A program made the translations under genes and the position numbers. The notes beneath the pieces were generated by a model. It was not told the DNA's origin. It searched no databases and saw only the letters and a list, made by a program, of their open reading frames with translations. 64,000 nucleotides of DNA from Bacteroidales bacterium. Lineage in GTDB: Bacteria; Bacteroidota; Bacteroidia; Bacteroidales; Marinilabiliaceae. Location of the stretch: assembly GCA_024401295.1 (NCBI GenBank), contig JAKSLG010000007.1, forward strand, positions 1 through 64,000, written 5' to 3'. Below are positions 1-8,912 of the stretch, piece after piece. Numbering within the stretch: position 1 is the stretch's first letter; each line of letters starts with the position of its first letter.

Positions 1-190
1 CGATGCCGCCTGTGAACTTTCCATTTTCTTTATGTTCCAGGTAAGCACGTGTCGCCCCGACTCCTCGTGGATTCACCTGTATAGAACCTTCAGCCTTGGC
101 TACGATTGTCGAGAAAGACAATGCCAGAAGCAATAACAAAACGGCTTTTGCACGAAGAATTCTGCTAATTATCATACTGTATATCATCAT
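1..190 (-). CDS. N-terminus of an exported protein of unknown function (partial)
   Basis: Only the first 63 codons are in the window; the gene runs off the left edge. Read on the minus strand from the ATG at 190 (an in-frame alternative is at 175) it gives a basic start, a leucine-rich hydrophobic core (LLLLLALSFS) and a likely signal-peptidase site near AKA-EG, so the product should leave the cytoplasm. The mature part begins with GSIQVNPRGVGATRAYLEH, which I cannot assign to a family. No lipobox cysteine is seen. It is divergent from the MATE gene across a 489-bp gap. Confidence 0.6.
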   Translation of the reverse strand, partial: MMIYSMIISRILRAKAVLLLLLALSFSTIVAKAEGSIQVNPRGVGATRAYLEHKENGKFTGGI

Positions 191-679
191 GAAATAAATT
201 TACTTCCTTATTGGGAAACCATATAACACTCGTTATACGACGGCCTATTTGCATTGTTACAATAATACAATATACGCAGTGTCGTTTTTCGTTCGTCACT
301 ACCTCATGCGCCGTTCGTCAATAAAAACGGCACTTGGGTCAAAAGTTCATCACTTTTTACATTCCTAACAAAAATGATTTTATGCTTATTTGTCATTCGG
401 AAATCGCCTCTGTCTGGCGCAGGCTCCGACTTCGCATATTTAACAGATGTCGCAAATGTGGGCAGATGACTAGTGAGCTTATTTAGGATTTTTTCAATAT
501 TTTAGTCATGCTGATTCAAAACATATTCTGAAACAGATTCTTATATTTGCACTCAATTTCAAAAAGGGAAAAAATGCCGACACAGGCTACTCACTAAAAC
601 CTCAAAAAACATTCGTAGAGGTGCAACAAATTGGCCTCTGCATTTTTTACAGACAACAGGACAGCAACAGAACGAAACG
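191..679. other. 489-bp divergent intergenic region
   Basis: No convincing open reading frame, tRNA or strong hairpin is visible. The right part holds a Bacteroidota -7 element at 542-549 for the MATE gene, giving a leader of about 130 nt. The left part, upstream of the minus-strand gene at 190, has no exact TAnnTTTG match on that strand. Confidence 0.5.
542..549 (+). promoter_or_regulatory. -7 promoter element (TATATTTG)
   Basis: Exact match to the Bacteroidota -7 consensus TAnnTTTG, upstream of the MATE gene. No clear -33 TTTG lies 19-21 bp upstream. The predicted start site just downstream would give a leader of about 125 nt. Confidence 0.5.
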
Positions 680-2092
680 ATGAATCGCGACTACAGAAAA
701 TTTCTAAGACTATTCAACCCGATGCGTCTCAAGGCACATGACGACGGAACAATCAACCTACGCAAACAGATTCGCACATTGACCGTGCCTATTTTCATCG
801 AGATGCTGCTCGTCACAATGATGGGCGCAACCGATACATTCATGCTCTCGCAATATGCCGACGACGCCGTGGCAGCCGTGGGTGTGGCCAACCAGCTCAT
901 CACGTTTGCGTTCATGGTTTTCCAGATTATCAACATAGGCACAACCGTGCTTTGCTCGCAATATCTTGGTGCAGGCAAGCGCTACAAGATGGAGCAGGTG
1001 ACAGCCATGGCACTTCTCCTCAACCTCGTCAGTGGCATTGTCATGTCGCTCATTCTCTCGCTCGGAGCTCCGTTCCTGCTCAACATCATGGGTCTGAAAG
1101 AGGACCTCATGGTCTACGGCCTTCCATATATGCAGCTGGCTGGCGCATTTGCCATTTTCCAGGCACTTCACATGACAGTTTCTGCTTCACTTCGTGCCGA
1201 TAACAAAGCCGTCTACCCGATGCTCGTCGTGTTGCTCGTCAATATCGTCAACATCATTGGCAACTATACGCTCATCTTCGGTAATTTCGGAGCTCCTGCG
1301 CTCGGTGTCGAAGGTGCCGCCATAGCTACCAACATCTCGCGTGGCGTGGCGATGGTGACTCTTTTCATCATTCTCTTCACTCGCCACATCTCGTTCAGCA
1401 ACCTCATCGAGGCATTCCGATCGCCAATTGCCGAACTGCGACACGAGATGCACAACCTCATGCGCATTGGACTCCCTTCTGCTGGCGAAAACATGTCATA
1501 CAACGCACAGCAGGTTGTCATCACATATTTCATCAACATGCTTGGCAATGAGGCGCTGACAACTCGTATGTATGTCGTCAATGCTGTAATCTTCGTTTAT
1601 ATATTCTGCATATGCGTATCACAGGGTGCAGGCATCGTCATCGGGCATCTCGTTGGCGACAGCCGCTATCATGCAAGCTACAAACTCGGATGGTATTCAC
1701 TGAGACTCGGCATCTTTGCAACGATGGTTCTCAGCGTCATCTTCGCTTGCTGCGGTGGAAGCATTCTCTCGCTTCTCACTGAAAATCCGGAAATCATAGC
1801 ATTGGGAAGCACCATTTTCATCATCGATATTGCTGTCGAAGTGGGCAAGGTCTGCAACATCTTCTATACGACAGTGCTCCGCTCTGTGGGCGATGTCAAC
1901 TTCCCATTCTATGTCGGCATAACCGTCCAGTGGCTCGTCGGAGTCCTCTGCGGATGGCTCTTCGGATTGGCTTTCGGATGGGGCCTCATCGGCATGTGGT
2001 GCGCATTCATACTGGACGAAGGCATCCGTGGCGCCATATTCATCTGGCGTTGGCATAGCAAACGCTGGCAACAGCGATCATTCGTGAGATAG
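680..2092 (+). CDS. MATE family efflux transporter
   Basis: A 470-aa polytopic membrane protein of the usual length for MATE exporters, which extrude drugs or metabolites using a Na+ or H+ gradient. The N-terminal segment PIFIEMLLVTMMGATDTFMLSQY is typical of MatE repeat 1: a helix ending in a D-T-x-M-L turn. About twelve hydrophobic helices follow in two homologous halves, and the second half begins near residue 260 (RIGLPSAGENMSYN). It is monocistronic, between its own -7 element and a hairpin terminator at 2183. The substrate cannot be predicted. Confidence 0.9.
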   Translation: MNRDYRKFLRLFNPMRLKAHDDGTINLRKQIRTLTVPIFIEMLLVTMMGATDTFMLSQYADDAVAAVGVANQLITFAFMVFQIINIGTTVLCSQYLGAGKRYKMEQVTAMALLLNLVSGIVMSLILSLGAPFLLNIMGLKEDLMVYGLPYMQLAGAFAIFQALHMTVSASLRADNKAVYPMLVVLLVNIVNIIGNYTLIFGNFGAPALGVEGAAIATNISRGVAMVTLFIILFTRHISFSNLIEAFRSPIAELRHEMHNLMRIGLPSAGENMSYNAQQVVITYFINMLGNEALTTRMYVVNAVIFVYIFCICVSQGAGIVIGHLVGDSRYHASYKLGWYSLRLGIFATMVLSVIFACCGGSILSLLTENPEIIALGSTIFIIDIAVEVGKVCNIFYTTVLRSVGDVNFPFYVGITVQWLVGVLCGWLFGLAFGWGLIGMWCAFILDEGIRGAIFIWRWHSKRWQQRSFVR

Positions 2093-2182
2093 CCACGCGC
2101 TCTTGCGATGATATCATAAAGCACAGGATGCACTTCCGTTTGTCAACAAAACGGAGTCTCGCATATTTGTAACCGAACACAC

Positions 2183-2230
2183 AGAATGGCTATTTCACGC
2201 AAAGCGTAAATAAGCCACTCTTTTTATTTT
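2183..2230 (+). terminator. Rho-independent terminator after the MATE gene
   Basis: An inverted repeat pairs AGAATGGCTATTT (from 2183) with AAATAAGCCACTCT (to about 2221), with one mismatch and a T/A offset, followed by TTTTATTTT. Confidence 0.6.
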
Positions 2231-2258
2231 ACAGAGATTTTATTTTTGAAATAAAAAG

Positions 2259-2266
2259 TATCTTTG
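2259..2266 (+). promoter_or_regulatory. -7 promoter element (TATCTTTG)
   Basis: Exact TAnnTTTG match 30 bp upstream of the ATG at 2296, just after the terminator of the preceding gene. No good -33 element is at the expected spacing. Confidence 0.65.
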
Positions 2267-2295
2267 TGACCGAAAACAAATAAACAATTCAAAAA

Positions 2296-4311
2296 ATGAG
2301 ACTTATTACAGCAACAATCCTTGCTATGATCTTCTCGCTACAGGCGATGGCTGGCAAGGTAATCAAGAATCCTGAGATAGAATACGCTGCCTCATGGATG
2401 ACAATCACCGAAGTAGAACTCACAAAAGAGGCGACCATCGTTCGCGGTACGCTCATGCCACACTGCTCCATCATCAACAACACCGTGCTTGCCGACCGCA
2501 ACACCGGCAAGGAGTTTAAGTTCCTTCGAGTGGAAGGCATCAACGCTTACGAGCCAGCTACCAAAGAAACGCCTTGCACCGTATATTTCGAACCTCTCGA
2601 CGCCAATGTCAAGGAGTTCAATTATATAGAGGTGGGCAATAATCCTCTGGGCAACTACTATGGCATAAAGCTGCAGCCGAAGGCTAAAGCGAGCAAGAAG
2701 GCTAAGGGCTTTGATCCGGAATCGCTCAACTACGACTACTATATGAGCCTGCCTTTCACTCCTGACCATGAATGGAAGTTCAGCAACGAGCCTTACAAGG
2801 GAGCGATAGAAAGCGGCAAGGCGCTGCTTAAGATTCACGTAACAAAGATTCCAAAGGAGCTTGCAAGCATTCTTCCAAATGCTACTGCCCGTGTGCAGAA
2901 TCAGATTACCCGTCAGGAAGAGAACTACGTAGTGTCTATGGACGAGGACAACTGCTACACCCTCGACCTGAACATTCCTCATGCGCAGTTTGTTTTCACC
3001 CAGCCTTTCGGTGACATCTTCATCGCTCCTGGCGACACAATCGAGATGTTCTCTACCATAGACTCTGCTCCTGACCGTCCGGGTCCTCGCTTCAAAACTT
3101 TCCGTGGCAATAGCGAGTCGGCAATGATAAACACTCTTCTGCCTAAGTTCATGGAGAAGTATGGCAGGGAAGAATACGACTATGAAGAGGCTCAGGCTAC
3201 TATAGAAAAAGGGAAAGACGCCACACAGGCACTCCTTGAGCGTTGGGCTAACCAGGCTAACGAGATCATTGCCGACGAGCAGCTCCGTCAGGCTCTCGTC
3301 AACTCTCCGCTCAGCACCCGTGGCAAAGACCTCGTAATGATTTCGCTCCTGACAAACAAGTGTATTGAGATAGAGAATGTTGTGTTAAGCTATACTCGCA
3401 CGGCAGAAACCTATACACAGAAAGAAGATGGCAGTTGGAATAGTGAACCGAACCCTAATTATGTAAAGCTTGACCTCCAAACCGTCTATGGCACTCTGCT
3501 AAAGAACAAGGAACTCATCTATAACAATCCTCTTGCCCTAAGCGAAAGCAGCCAGTGGGTATTTGTCAACCGTACACTCTTTGGTCCTCTGCTCTTCTCT
3601 TGGGAGCCAGTTAAGATTGATGAAAACTATTATAGCCAGCGTCGCCGCGATGATTATGGCATGGCAGGCACTTTCATGAACGACCTCTATCTCTCACAAG
3701 AGATCGTAAGACGTTTAGAGGATATTCAGAAGGATGACAAACTCGGTAAGCTTGCTGAGCATCGTGAAGAGATACTTGATGCTGTGGCAAAGAATGTGGG
3801 TGAAGCATTGGCTGGCATCCAGAATGTTAATGTGGCACAGACCATCACAAGCGAGTATCGCAAATTCGTGAAAGCGACCGATGCTGCCGCTGCCGACAAT
3901 GGCAACAACTGGACAGAAGAGCAGAATGCTCTTTGGCACAAGCTTGTTTCTCCATACAAAGGCAACACTCTCTTCCTCGACTTCTGGGGAATGGGATGTG
4001 GACCTTGTCGTTCAGGAATGATGAGCCAGAAGAAGCTTGTCGAGGAATTGAAGGACGAGAAAGTCAAGTTTATCTATATCACAACCGAAGATCAGAAGCC
4101 TGCAGCCGAGAAATGGATGGGCGAGAACAACATCAAGGGCGAACATGTCTATGTCACACAGAACGAATGGAAACAACTTGAAGCGATGATAAATTTCACA
4201 GCCATCCCTCGTGGAGCGCTCGCAAACAAGAATGGCAAACTCATAGAAAGCGACTTCCATTTCGATCAGTTCAATAGCGAAGAATTGAAGAAACTCGCAG
4301 AGAAGTTCTGA
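2296..4311 (+). CDS. Exported thioredoxin-fold (TlpA/AhpC-TSA-like) protein
   Basis: 671 aa with a signal peptide (ATILAMIFSLQAMAG). The long N-terminal half is beta-rich and resembles the DUF4369-like/peptidase-regulatory regions that often precede TlpA domains in Bacteroidota, though I cannot name it firmly. The C-terminal ~140 residues are a thioredoxin fold: a beta strand (NTLFLDFWG) leads into the active site CGPC at C568-C571, and a cis-Pro loop follows (AIPRG). The redox-active CxxC points to periplasmic thiol-disulfide exchange. Partners are unknown. It is monocistronic, with its own promoter at 2259 and a strong terminator at 4336. Confidence 0.85.
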   Translation: MRLITATILAMIFSLQAMAGKVIKNPEIEYAASWMTITEVELTKEATIVRGTLMPHCSIINNTVLADRNTGKEFKFLRVEGINAYEPATKETPCTVYFEPLDANVKEFNYIEVGNNPLGNYYGIKLQPKAKASKKAKGFDPESLNYDYYMSLPFTPDHEWKFSNEPYKGAIESGKALLKIHVTKIPKELASILPNATARVQNQITRQEENYVVSMDEDNCYTLDLNIPHAQFVFTQPFGDIFIAPGDTIEMFSTIDSAPDRPGPRFKTFRGNSESAMINTLLPKFMEKYGREEYDYEEAQATIEKGKDATQALLERWANQANEIIADEQLRQALVNSPLSTRGKDLVMISLLTNKCIEIENVVLSYTRTAETYTQKEDGSWNSEPNPNYVKLDLQTVYGTLLKNKELIYNNPLALSESSQWVFVNRTLFGPLLFSWEPVKIDENYYSQRRRDDYGMAGTFMNDLYLSQEIVRRLEDIQKDDKLGKLAEHREEILDAVAKNVGEALAGIQNVNVAQTITSEYRKFVKATDAAAADNGNNWTEEQNALWHKLVSPYKGNTLFLDFWGMGCGPCRSGMMSQKKLVEELKDEKVKFIYITTEDQKPAAEKWMGENNIKGEHVYVTQNEWKQLEAMINFTAIPRGALANKNGKLIESDFHFDQFNSEELKKLAEKF

Positions 4312-4335
4312 TTTCATATCAACGCCATATTACAA

Positions 4336-4367
4336 AGCGAGAGGATACACCATCCTCTCGCTTTTTT
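4336..4367 (+). terminator. Strong Rho-independent terminator
   Basis: Perfect 11-bp stem AGCGAGAGGAT / ATCCTCTCGCT with a 5-nt loop, followed by six Ts, 24 bp after the stop of the thioredoxin-fold gene. Confidence 0.9.
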
Positions 4368-4558
4368 CACACCTTTCAGAAAAGCCTCAGGCATGAGATT
4401 TTCATCTTCATTTTTCCACAATTTCCGTCCGTTTCCGAACGGGAGTTACACGAGAGTTCCCCAATCCTCCTCAAACGGACCTCTGCGAAAGCAATCGAAA
4501 GCAGTGCCACTATACAGCAAATCCGAAAAACATTCTTTGCGGAATCTCATTTTTTCTC

Positions 4559-4566
4559 TATCTTCG
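4559..4566 (+). promoter_or_regulatory. Probable -7 promoter element (TATCTTCG)
   Basis: One mismatch to TAnnTTTG, 18 bp upstream of the ATG at 4584. Its position argues against a short open frame over 4393-4587 being a gene, because the element lies inside it. Confidence 0.5.
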
Positions 4567-4583
4567 CGCAAAACAAAGCTGAT

Positions 4584-5462
4584 ATGAGCTCTATGAAACC
4601 GATTGACAAATACAACCGACTCGTTGAAATACAAAAGAATGGTCATCACACAAAGCCTGCGGATTTCACAGCAAGCGAAGATCACACCTGCCTCAACTGC
4701 GGCTCTATATTCAAAGGCAATTTCTGCCCGAATTGCGGTCAGGACGCAAAGACGAAACGCTTGTCAATCATGCAAGGCATTGACGACCTTCTGGGCATCT
4801 TCACAAATTTCGACAGAGGATTCCTCCACACATGCGCCGAACTCTTCTACAGACCTGGCTACATGATTGCCGACTATCTCGACGGCCACCGCAAAGAATA
4901 CGTCAAGCCGATCCAGCTCATCTTCCTGCTCAGCACAATCATGATCCTGCTCCACCTGGCATTCTACGGCGAAGGATTTAACATCGGCGAAGACACGACT
5001 ATAGAGATTTCCGAAGACAGCACCATCCCGACCGACGTCGTGCATGGCGTCAAGACATGCATAAACTGGCTCTCGAACAACATGCCTGTCTTCTACATGA
5101 TTCTCGTAAGCTGGATGGTCATTCCGAACAGCATCGTCTTCAGAAGAGCCAGCAGCCGACATCTGACCATCTCCGAGCACTTTTTCACGATGATCTATAT
5201 CGGATGTCAATTTCTGATTCTCAACATCTTATTCCTCCCTATCGAATGGCTGTTGATGGACACTGCCGGCAACAACATAATTGGAATCCTGTTGTTTGGC
5301 AACACCATTCCGCTACTCATTCTGATATGGGACATGAAACAGCTATACCAGATAAGCTACGGACGAAGCATTTGGCTCTGCTTGCTATCCAACGCACTTG
5401 CCTTTCTCTTGATTACGATTCTCATAGTTGCCATCATCATGATCATCTCTGCATACAACTGA
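4584..5462 (+). CDS. DUF3667 family membrane protein with N-terminal zinc ribbon
   Basis: 292 aa. Residues 36-54 hold two CxxC knuckles (CLNCGS and CPNCGQ), the treble-clef zinc ribbon typical of DUF3667. Behind it come several hydrophobic helices, including residues 104-126, 165-182 and 205-230 and the last ~40 residues. The family is widespread in Bacteroidota and has no established function. A 30-bp gap to the next gene suggests co-transcription with the beta-propeller lipoprotein. Confidence 0.85.
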   Translation: MSSMKPIDKYNRLVEIQKNGHHTKPADFTASEDHTCLNCGSIFKGNFCPNCGQDAKTKRLSIMQGIDDLLGIFTNFDRGFLHTCAELFYRPGYMIADYLDGHRKEYVKPIQLIFLLSTIMILLHLAFYGEGFNIGEDTTIEISEDSTIPTDVVHGVKTCINWLSNNMPVFYMILVSWMVIPNSIVFRRASSRHLTISEHFFTMIYIGCQFLILNILFLPIEWLLMDTAGNNIIGILLFGNTIPLLILIWDMKQLYQISYGRSIWLCLLSNALAFLLITILIVAIIMIISAYN

Positions 5463-5492
5463 AATAATACGATAAAAATCATTACAAAAAAA

Positions 5493-6656
5493 ATGAAACA
5501 CTTGAAATTCATTCTTCCCGCATTGCTGACATTGGCCGCATGCGGAAGACCCGGCTCAGAATCAGCTGGCAATCAGAATGTCACATATCTTGACATCGAG
5601 CAATTACATGATGCAAAAAATCTCAAATCCGATGAGGAAATTGTAGATTTAATCGAATCGCTCAAAGTTGTTCAGCTGGAGACAACCGACAGCGAGGAAA
5701 GCATGATTGGCGAATATATGGGGACAAACTTTGTTGATGGCGACAACATCATTGTCACATGCAAGTTCAACAGCAATTATCCGGTAAAGATTTTTGATGG
5801 CAACGGCAAGTTCAGATTCGCCATTCGCAAAGGAGAGGGTCCCGACGAGTATCTCCCATTCTCTAACATCTCGTACGATTATGACAACCACCTTATTATG
5901 ACTATCAGTCAAAACCATTTACGCTTCTTCAATCTCGACGGACATGTTGTCAAGGACACAATATTGCCATTCGACGCTATCGAGATCCAGAGGACTGGCG
6001 ATTACTACGTGCTCAGACATTCTGGATTTAGCGAAGAAGAATATTTGAGAAATAAACGACTTCTCGTTACGGACACATTGTTCAATCCTATTGTAGGCTT
6101 ATACGATTTCGACGCTAACGGACTTAGCGCAATCATTGAAGGTTCATATAACGTCTCCAACAATGGCTTGTATTGCCATGAACTTTTCAGGGACACAATT
6201 CTTTTCGTTAAAGACACGGTTATTTGCGAGAATCTTGTAATCAAATCTGACCAGAAACTTGAGCCTAGCATGTTGCCGTCACCTGAAGATCCGGAATGGT
6301 TTCTCAAACAGCCTGATGCTTATTTCTTTTCTCAATTTGTACAAGCCGGAAACGCCCAATACATATTCATTGTAAGATCGCAAGAAGAGAACTACTCGCT
6401 TTTCAGAAATGCCGTCTCTGGAAATGTGGCTATTCCTAAGGATGGTTTTCATTTTCTCACTAGACCAATGGGATTCGCAGGCGCTGACGCTTTCCTGACC
6501 TACATCAATGGCTACACATACGACGAAATGCGCAATGACTGCATTGAATTCGTAAAGGAGCACCCAATGTATGCGAAATATTTGGATATCTTTGAGAAAT
6601 ACGACGAAGAGACTGATAATCCAATATTTATCATATTCAAGATGAAGGATTTCTGA
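5493..6656 (+). CDS. 6-bladed beta-propeller lipoprotein
   Basis: 387 aa with a lipoprotein signal (ALLTLAAC, cysteine at about residue 17), so it should be membrane-anchored. The body matches the Bacteroidota 6-bladed beta-propeller family: an early LETTD.E..IG strand, then NFVDGDNIIV, KIFDGNGKF and RKGEGPDEY, a signature of these proteins. Members are common around surface loci but biochemically uncharacterised. It probably shares a transcript with the DUF3667 gene. A hairpin at 6695-6736 follows. Confidence 0.8.
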   Translation: MKHLKFILPALLTLAACGRPGSESAGNQNVTYLDIEQLHDAKNLKSDEEIVDLIESLKVVQLETTDSEESMIGEYMGTNFVDGDNIIVTCKFNSNYPVKIFDGNGKFRFAIRKGEGPDEYLPFSNISYDYDNHLIMTISQNHLRFFNLDGHVVKDTILPFDAIEIQRTGDYYVLRHSGFSEEEYLRNKRLLVTDTLFNPIVGLYDFDANGLSAIIEGSYNVSNNGLYCHELFRDTILFVKDTVICENLVIKSDQKLEPSMLPSPEDPEWFLKQPDAYFFSQFVQAGNAQYIFIVRSQEENYSLFRNAVSGNVAIPKDGFHFLTRPMGFAGADAFLTYINGYTYDEMRNDCIEFVKEHPMYAKYLDIFEKYDEETDNPIFIIFKMKDF

Positions 6657-6694
6657 AAGAGATGTAATCTGCACTTGCGAAACCTGAACATATC

Positions 6695-6736
6695 ATAAAT
6701 CCTCAACCGGACAAACGCGTTCTGTTGAGGATTTAT
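6695..6736 (+). terminator. Hairpin after the beta-propeller gene
   Basis: A 13-bp perfect stem pairs ATAAATCCTCAAC (6695-6707) with GTTGAGGATTTAT (6724-6736). No T tract follows, so it may be a weak terminator or an mRNA 3'-end stabiliser. Confidence 0.5.
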
Positions 6737-6821
6737 TGTCTGAAGCACTATAATTTTCACTTTTTCGCCTTAACATGAAGATTTTACGCATTCAAACTTA
6801 ACACCATTGACAAATAAAGGT

Positions 6822-6829
6822 TATCTTTG
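6822..6829 (+). promoter_or_regulatory. -7 promoter element (TATCTTTG)
   Basis: Exact TAnnTTTG match 28 bp upstream of the ATG at 6858. Confidence 0.65.
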
Positions 6830-6857
6830 CACAAAAATTTGACAAGAATAAGAAAAA

Positions 6858-7823
6858 ATGAAAGAACTTGCGAACCTCATGGGTTATAGAGAAAGCATCA
6901 AAGTTGTCGATGCTACACTGCGAGACGGCGGTTTGGTAAACGACTTCTATTTTACTGACGACTTTGTAAAGGAACTATATAAGACAAACGTAGAGGCCGG
7001 CGTTGACTACATGGAACTTGGCTATCGCGCTTCAAAGAAGGTTTTCGACGTCAACAAATTCGGCAAGTGGAAGTTCAGCTCAGACGACGACATCCGTGAA
7101 GTCATTGGCGAGAACAATACAGACCTTAAGCTCGCTATCATGGCCGACATAGGTCGCCACGAACTTCAGGATTTCGACCAGAAGGCAAACTCACCTGTTG
7201 ACCTCATTCGCGTTGCTACTTATATCCATCAGATGCCTGAGGCTATCGAGATGATCAACGACGCAGCAAAGAAGGGCTACGAGACGAGCTGCAACATCAT
7301 GGCTGTCTCTGGTGCACAGAAGGAAGATGTTGAGGTCGCACTCAACATGCTTGCAGACACTCCTGTTGATTGCATCTACATCGTTGATAGTTTCGGTTCA
7401 CTCTTCCCAGAGCAGATTGCTCGCATCTCTGACCTCTACATGAACTTTGCAGCTAAGCACAACAAGAAGGTCGGCATCCATGCTCACAACAACCAGCAAC
7501 TTGCATTCGCAAACACAATCGAGGCATGCAGCGATGGTGTAGATTGGCTCGATGCAACATACTTGGCAATGGGTCGTGGCGCCGGCAACTGTGCAATGGA
7601 GCTCCTCCTTGGATTCCTCAAGAACCCTAAGTATGATATCTACCCTGTTTATAAGTTCATCGAGAACCAGATGATGAAGCTCAAGGATGACGGCATCGTT
7701 TGGGGCTACGACATGCAGTACCTCATGACAGGTCAGCTCAACCAGCACCCACGCACAGCTATCCAGTTCACAAAGGATAAGCGTCGTGACTATGCTGAGT
7801 TCTACAACGAAATTTCGCAGTAA
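6858..7823 (+). CDS. HMGL-like aldolase catalytic domain protein
   Basis: 321 aa forming one TIM-barrel of the HMG-CoA lyase / DRE metallolyase superfamily. The first strand carries DATLRDGG (residues 18-25), where this superfamily places a metal-ligand Asp and catalytic Arg. H208 and H210 in GIHAHNN are the usual second metal ligands. Relatives include 4-hydroxy-2-oxovalerate aldolase and homocitrate/isopropylmalate synthases. The protein lacks the C-terminal regulatory domain of the synthases, so a lyase or aldolase role is more likely, but the substrate is unknown. It is monocistronic and codon use is that of a well-expressed gene. Confidence 0.8.
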   Translation: MKELANLMGYRESIKVVDATLRDGGLVNDFYFTDDFVKELYKTNVEAGVDYMELGYRASKKVFDVNKFGKWKFSSDDDIREVIGENNTDLKLAIMADIGRHELQDFDQKANSPVDLIRVATYIHQMPEAIEMINDAAKKGYETSCNIMAVSGAQKEDVEVALNMLADTPVDCIYIVDSFGSLFPEQIARISDLYMNFAAKHNKKVGIHAHNNQQLAFANTIEACSDGVDWLDATYLAMGRGAGNCAMELLLGFLKNPKYDIYPVYKFIENQMMKLKDDGIVWGYDMQYLMTGQLNQHPRTAIQFTKDKRRDYAEFYNEISQ

Positions 7824-7850
7824 TATCTGAAACACATCGATATTCATCGA

Positions 7851-7880
7851 GGGGTGCTCAATTATGGGCACCCCTTTTTC
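7851..7880 (+). terminator. Rho-independent terminator
   Basis: 7-bp G+C-rich stem GGGGTGC (7851-7857) / GCACCCC (7868-7874) followed by five Ts, 28 bp after the aldolase stop. Confidence 0.85.
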
Positions 7881-7904
7881 GCCTAAAGAGAAAACACGTT
7901 CCCA

Positions 7905-8852
7905 ATGAGACACTTTCTGATTATAGTTGCACTGTTGTGTCACGTGCTTGCCTATGCACAGGCAAAAGATGAAAAAGTGCAGACCGAAATTGTCATGAGT
8001 GATGGCAGCACAAAGACTCTGAGTCTGTCGTCGCGACTCAACAAAGCCATCAGCGTACTGAGCAGAGACCGTCAGAATTATCTGAAACAAGGACTCGCAC
8101 AGAACGCAGAACTGCTGACATTCTTTGAAGAGAACAGCAGATTTGTGTCAACATGGGACTACATCTCAAAGCAACTTCCAAACAGAGGCTTTAACCCACA
8201 GTTCCTCGGGCTTTTCGTCCAAGCAAACGAATATGCAAAATATGGAGGCAACAGAATTGAAAACTACATCTATAAGGAGAATGGCAACGGGAACATCGAC
8301 ATTCTGACAAAAGGCCCCAACAAGCATTTGGCAACGCTGCGGAAAGGCAACACGATAGAGATTGACGCGAACGACGTCAACAGTTGGTTTGCACAGCTCA
8401 AGCCTTTTCCGAAATGCACATACATAATCAATGGAGCACAGTATCAGACAGATGCCAATGGTCGAATAGAAAAAGCCATATTCTCGCTCGATTCGACATC
8501 GGTTGGAAAACATCTGCGCGACCAGGATGTGCAAGCGAACATGCATACGCTCAAAGGCAGCAACAGCAAATTGTACGATGCAGGACACATCGTTGCAGAC
8601 CGCTTCGGAGGAAGTTCAAACATGGTCAACCTCGTTCCCATGACGCGCAAAGTCAATCGTTCTGACTATAAAAGAATCGAAAACCTTTGGGCAAAAAACA
8701 TCAAACAGGGAAAGACCGTCAGTGCCGAAGTAATCATCGAATATGACACAAGTTCACAAATTCCATCGCGCTTCAAAGTTAGATACAGCTATGGCAACAA
8801 AGTGATGGAAAAAATCATTGAGAACGATATAGAAGAAGAGACTTCCAAATAA
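7905..8852 (+). CDS. Exported DNA/RNA non-specific endonuclease (Endonuclea_NS_2-like)
   Basis: 315 aa with a signal peptide (HFLIIVALLCHVLAYAQA). The C-terminal ~130 residues match the beta-beta-alpha-metal nuclease family: DAGHIVADRFGG places the general-base His at H228, and SNMVNLVPM supplies the metal-ligand Asn (N242), followed by the family's NRSDYKRIENLW helix. The central region (about residues 30-190) has no family I recognise. Such nuclease domains often form the toxic end of contact-dependent toxins, but here there is a plain Sec signal and no adjacent immunity or delivery gene. Nucleic-acid scavenging or defence outside the cytoplasm is the simplest inference. Confidence 0.8.
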   Translation: MRHFLIIVALLCHVLAYAQAKDEKVQTEIVMSDGSTKTLSLSSRLNKAISVLSRDRQNYLKQGLAQNAELLTFFEENSRFVSTWDYISKQLPNRGFNPQFLGLFVQANEYAKYGGNRIENYIYKENGNGNIDILTKGPNKHLATLRKGNTIEIDANDVNSWFAQLKPFPKCTYIINGAQYQTDANGRIEKAIFSLDSTSVGKHLRDQDVQANMHTLKGSNSKLYDAGHIVADRFGGSSNMVNLVPMTRKVNRSDYKRIENLWAKNIKQGKTVSAEVIIEYDTSSQIPSRFKVRYSYGNKVMEKIIENDIEEETSK

Positions 8853-8858
8853 TGGGAA

Positions 8859-8900
8859 AGCCCATCAGAGAAATCAATCTCCGATGGGCTCTTTCTTTTA
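8859..8900 (+). terminator. Rho-independent terminator between convergent genes
   Basis: Stem AGCCCATC (8859-8866) / GATGGGCT (8883-8890) followed by CTTTCTTTTA. It serves the plus-strand nuclease gene. The T tract on the minus side is poor, so it is probably not bidirectional. Confidence 0.75.
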
Positions 8901-8912
8901 TAAGCCAATCGA

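Noticed and set aside
4393-4587. 64-codon open frame upstream of the DUF3667 gene
   Set aside because: It has Ser/Phe/Arg-rich composition without family signal, crosses the probable -7 element at 4559 and ends within the start of the real gene.
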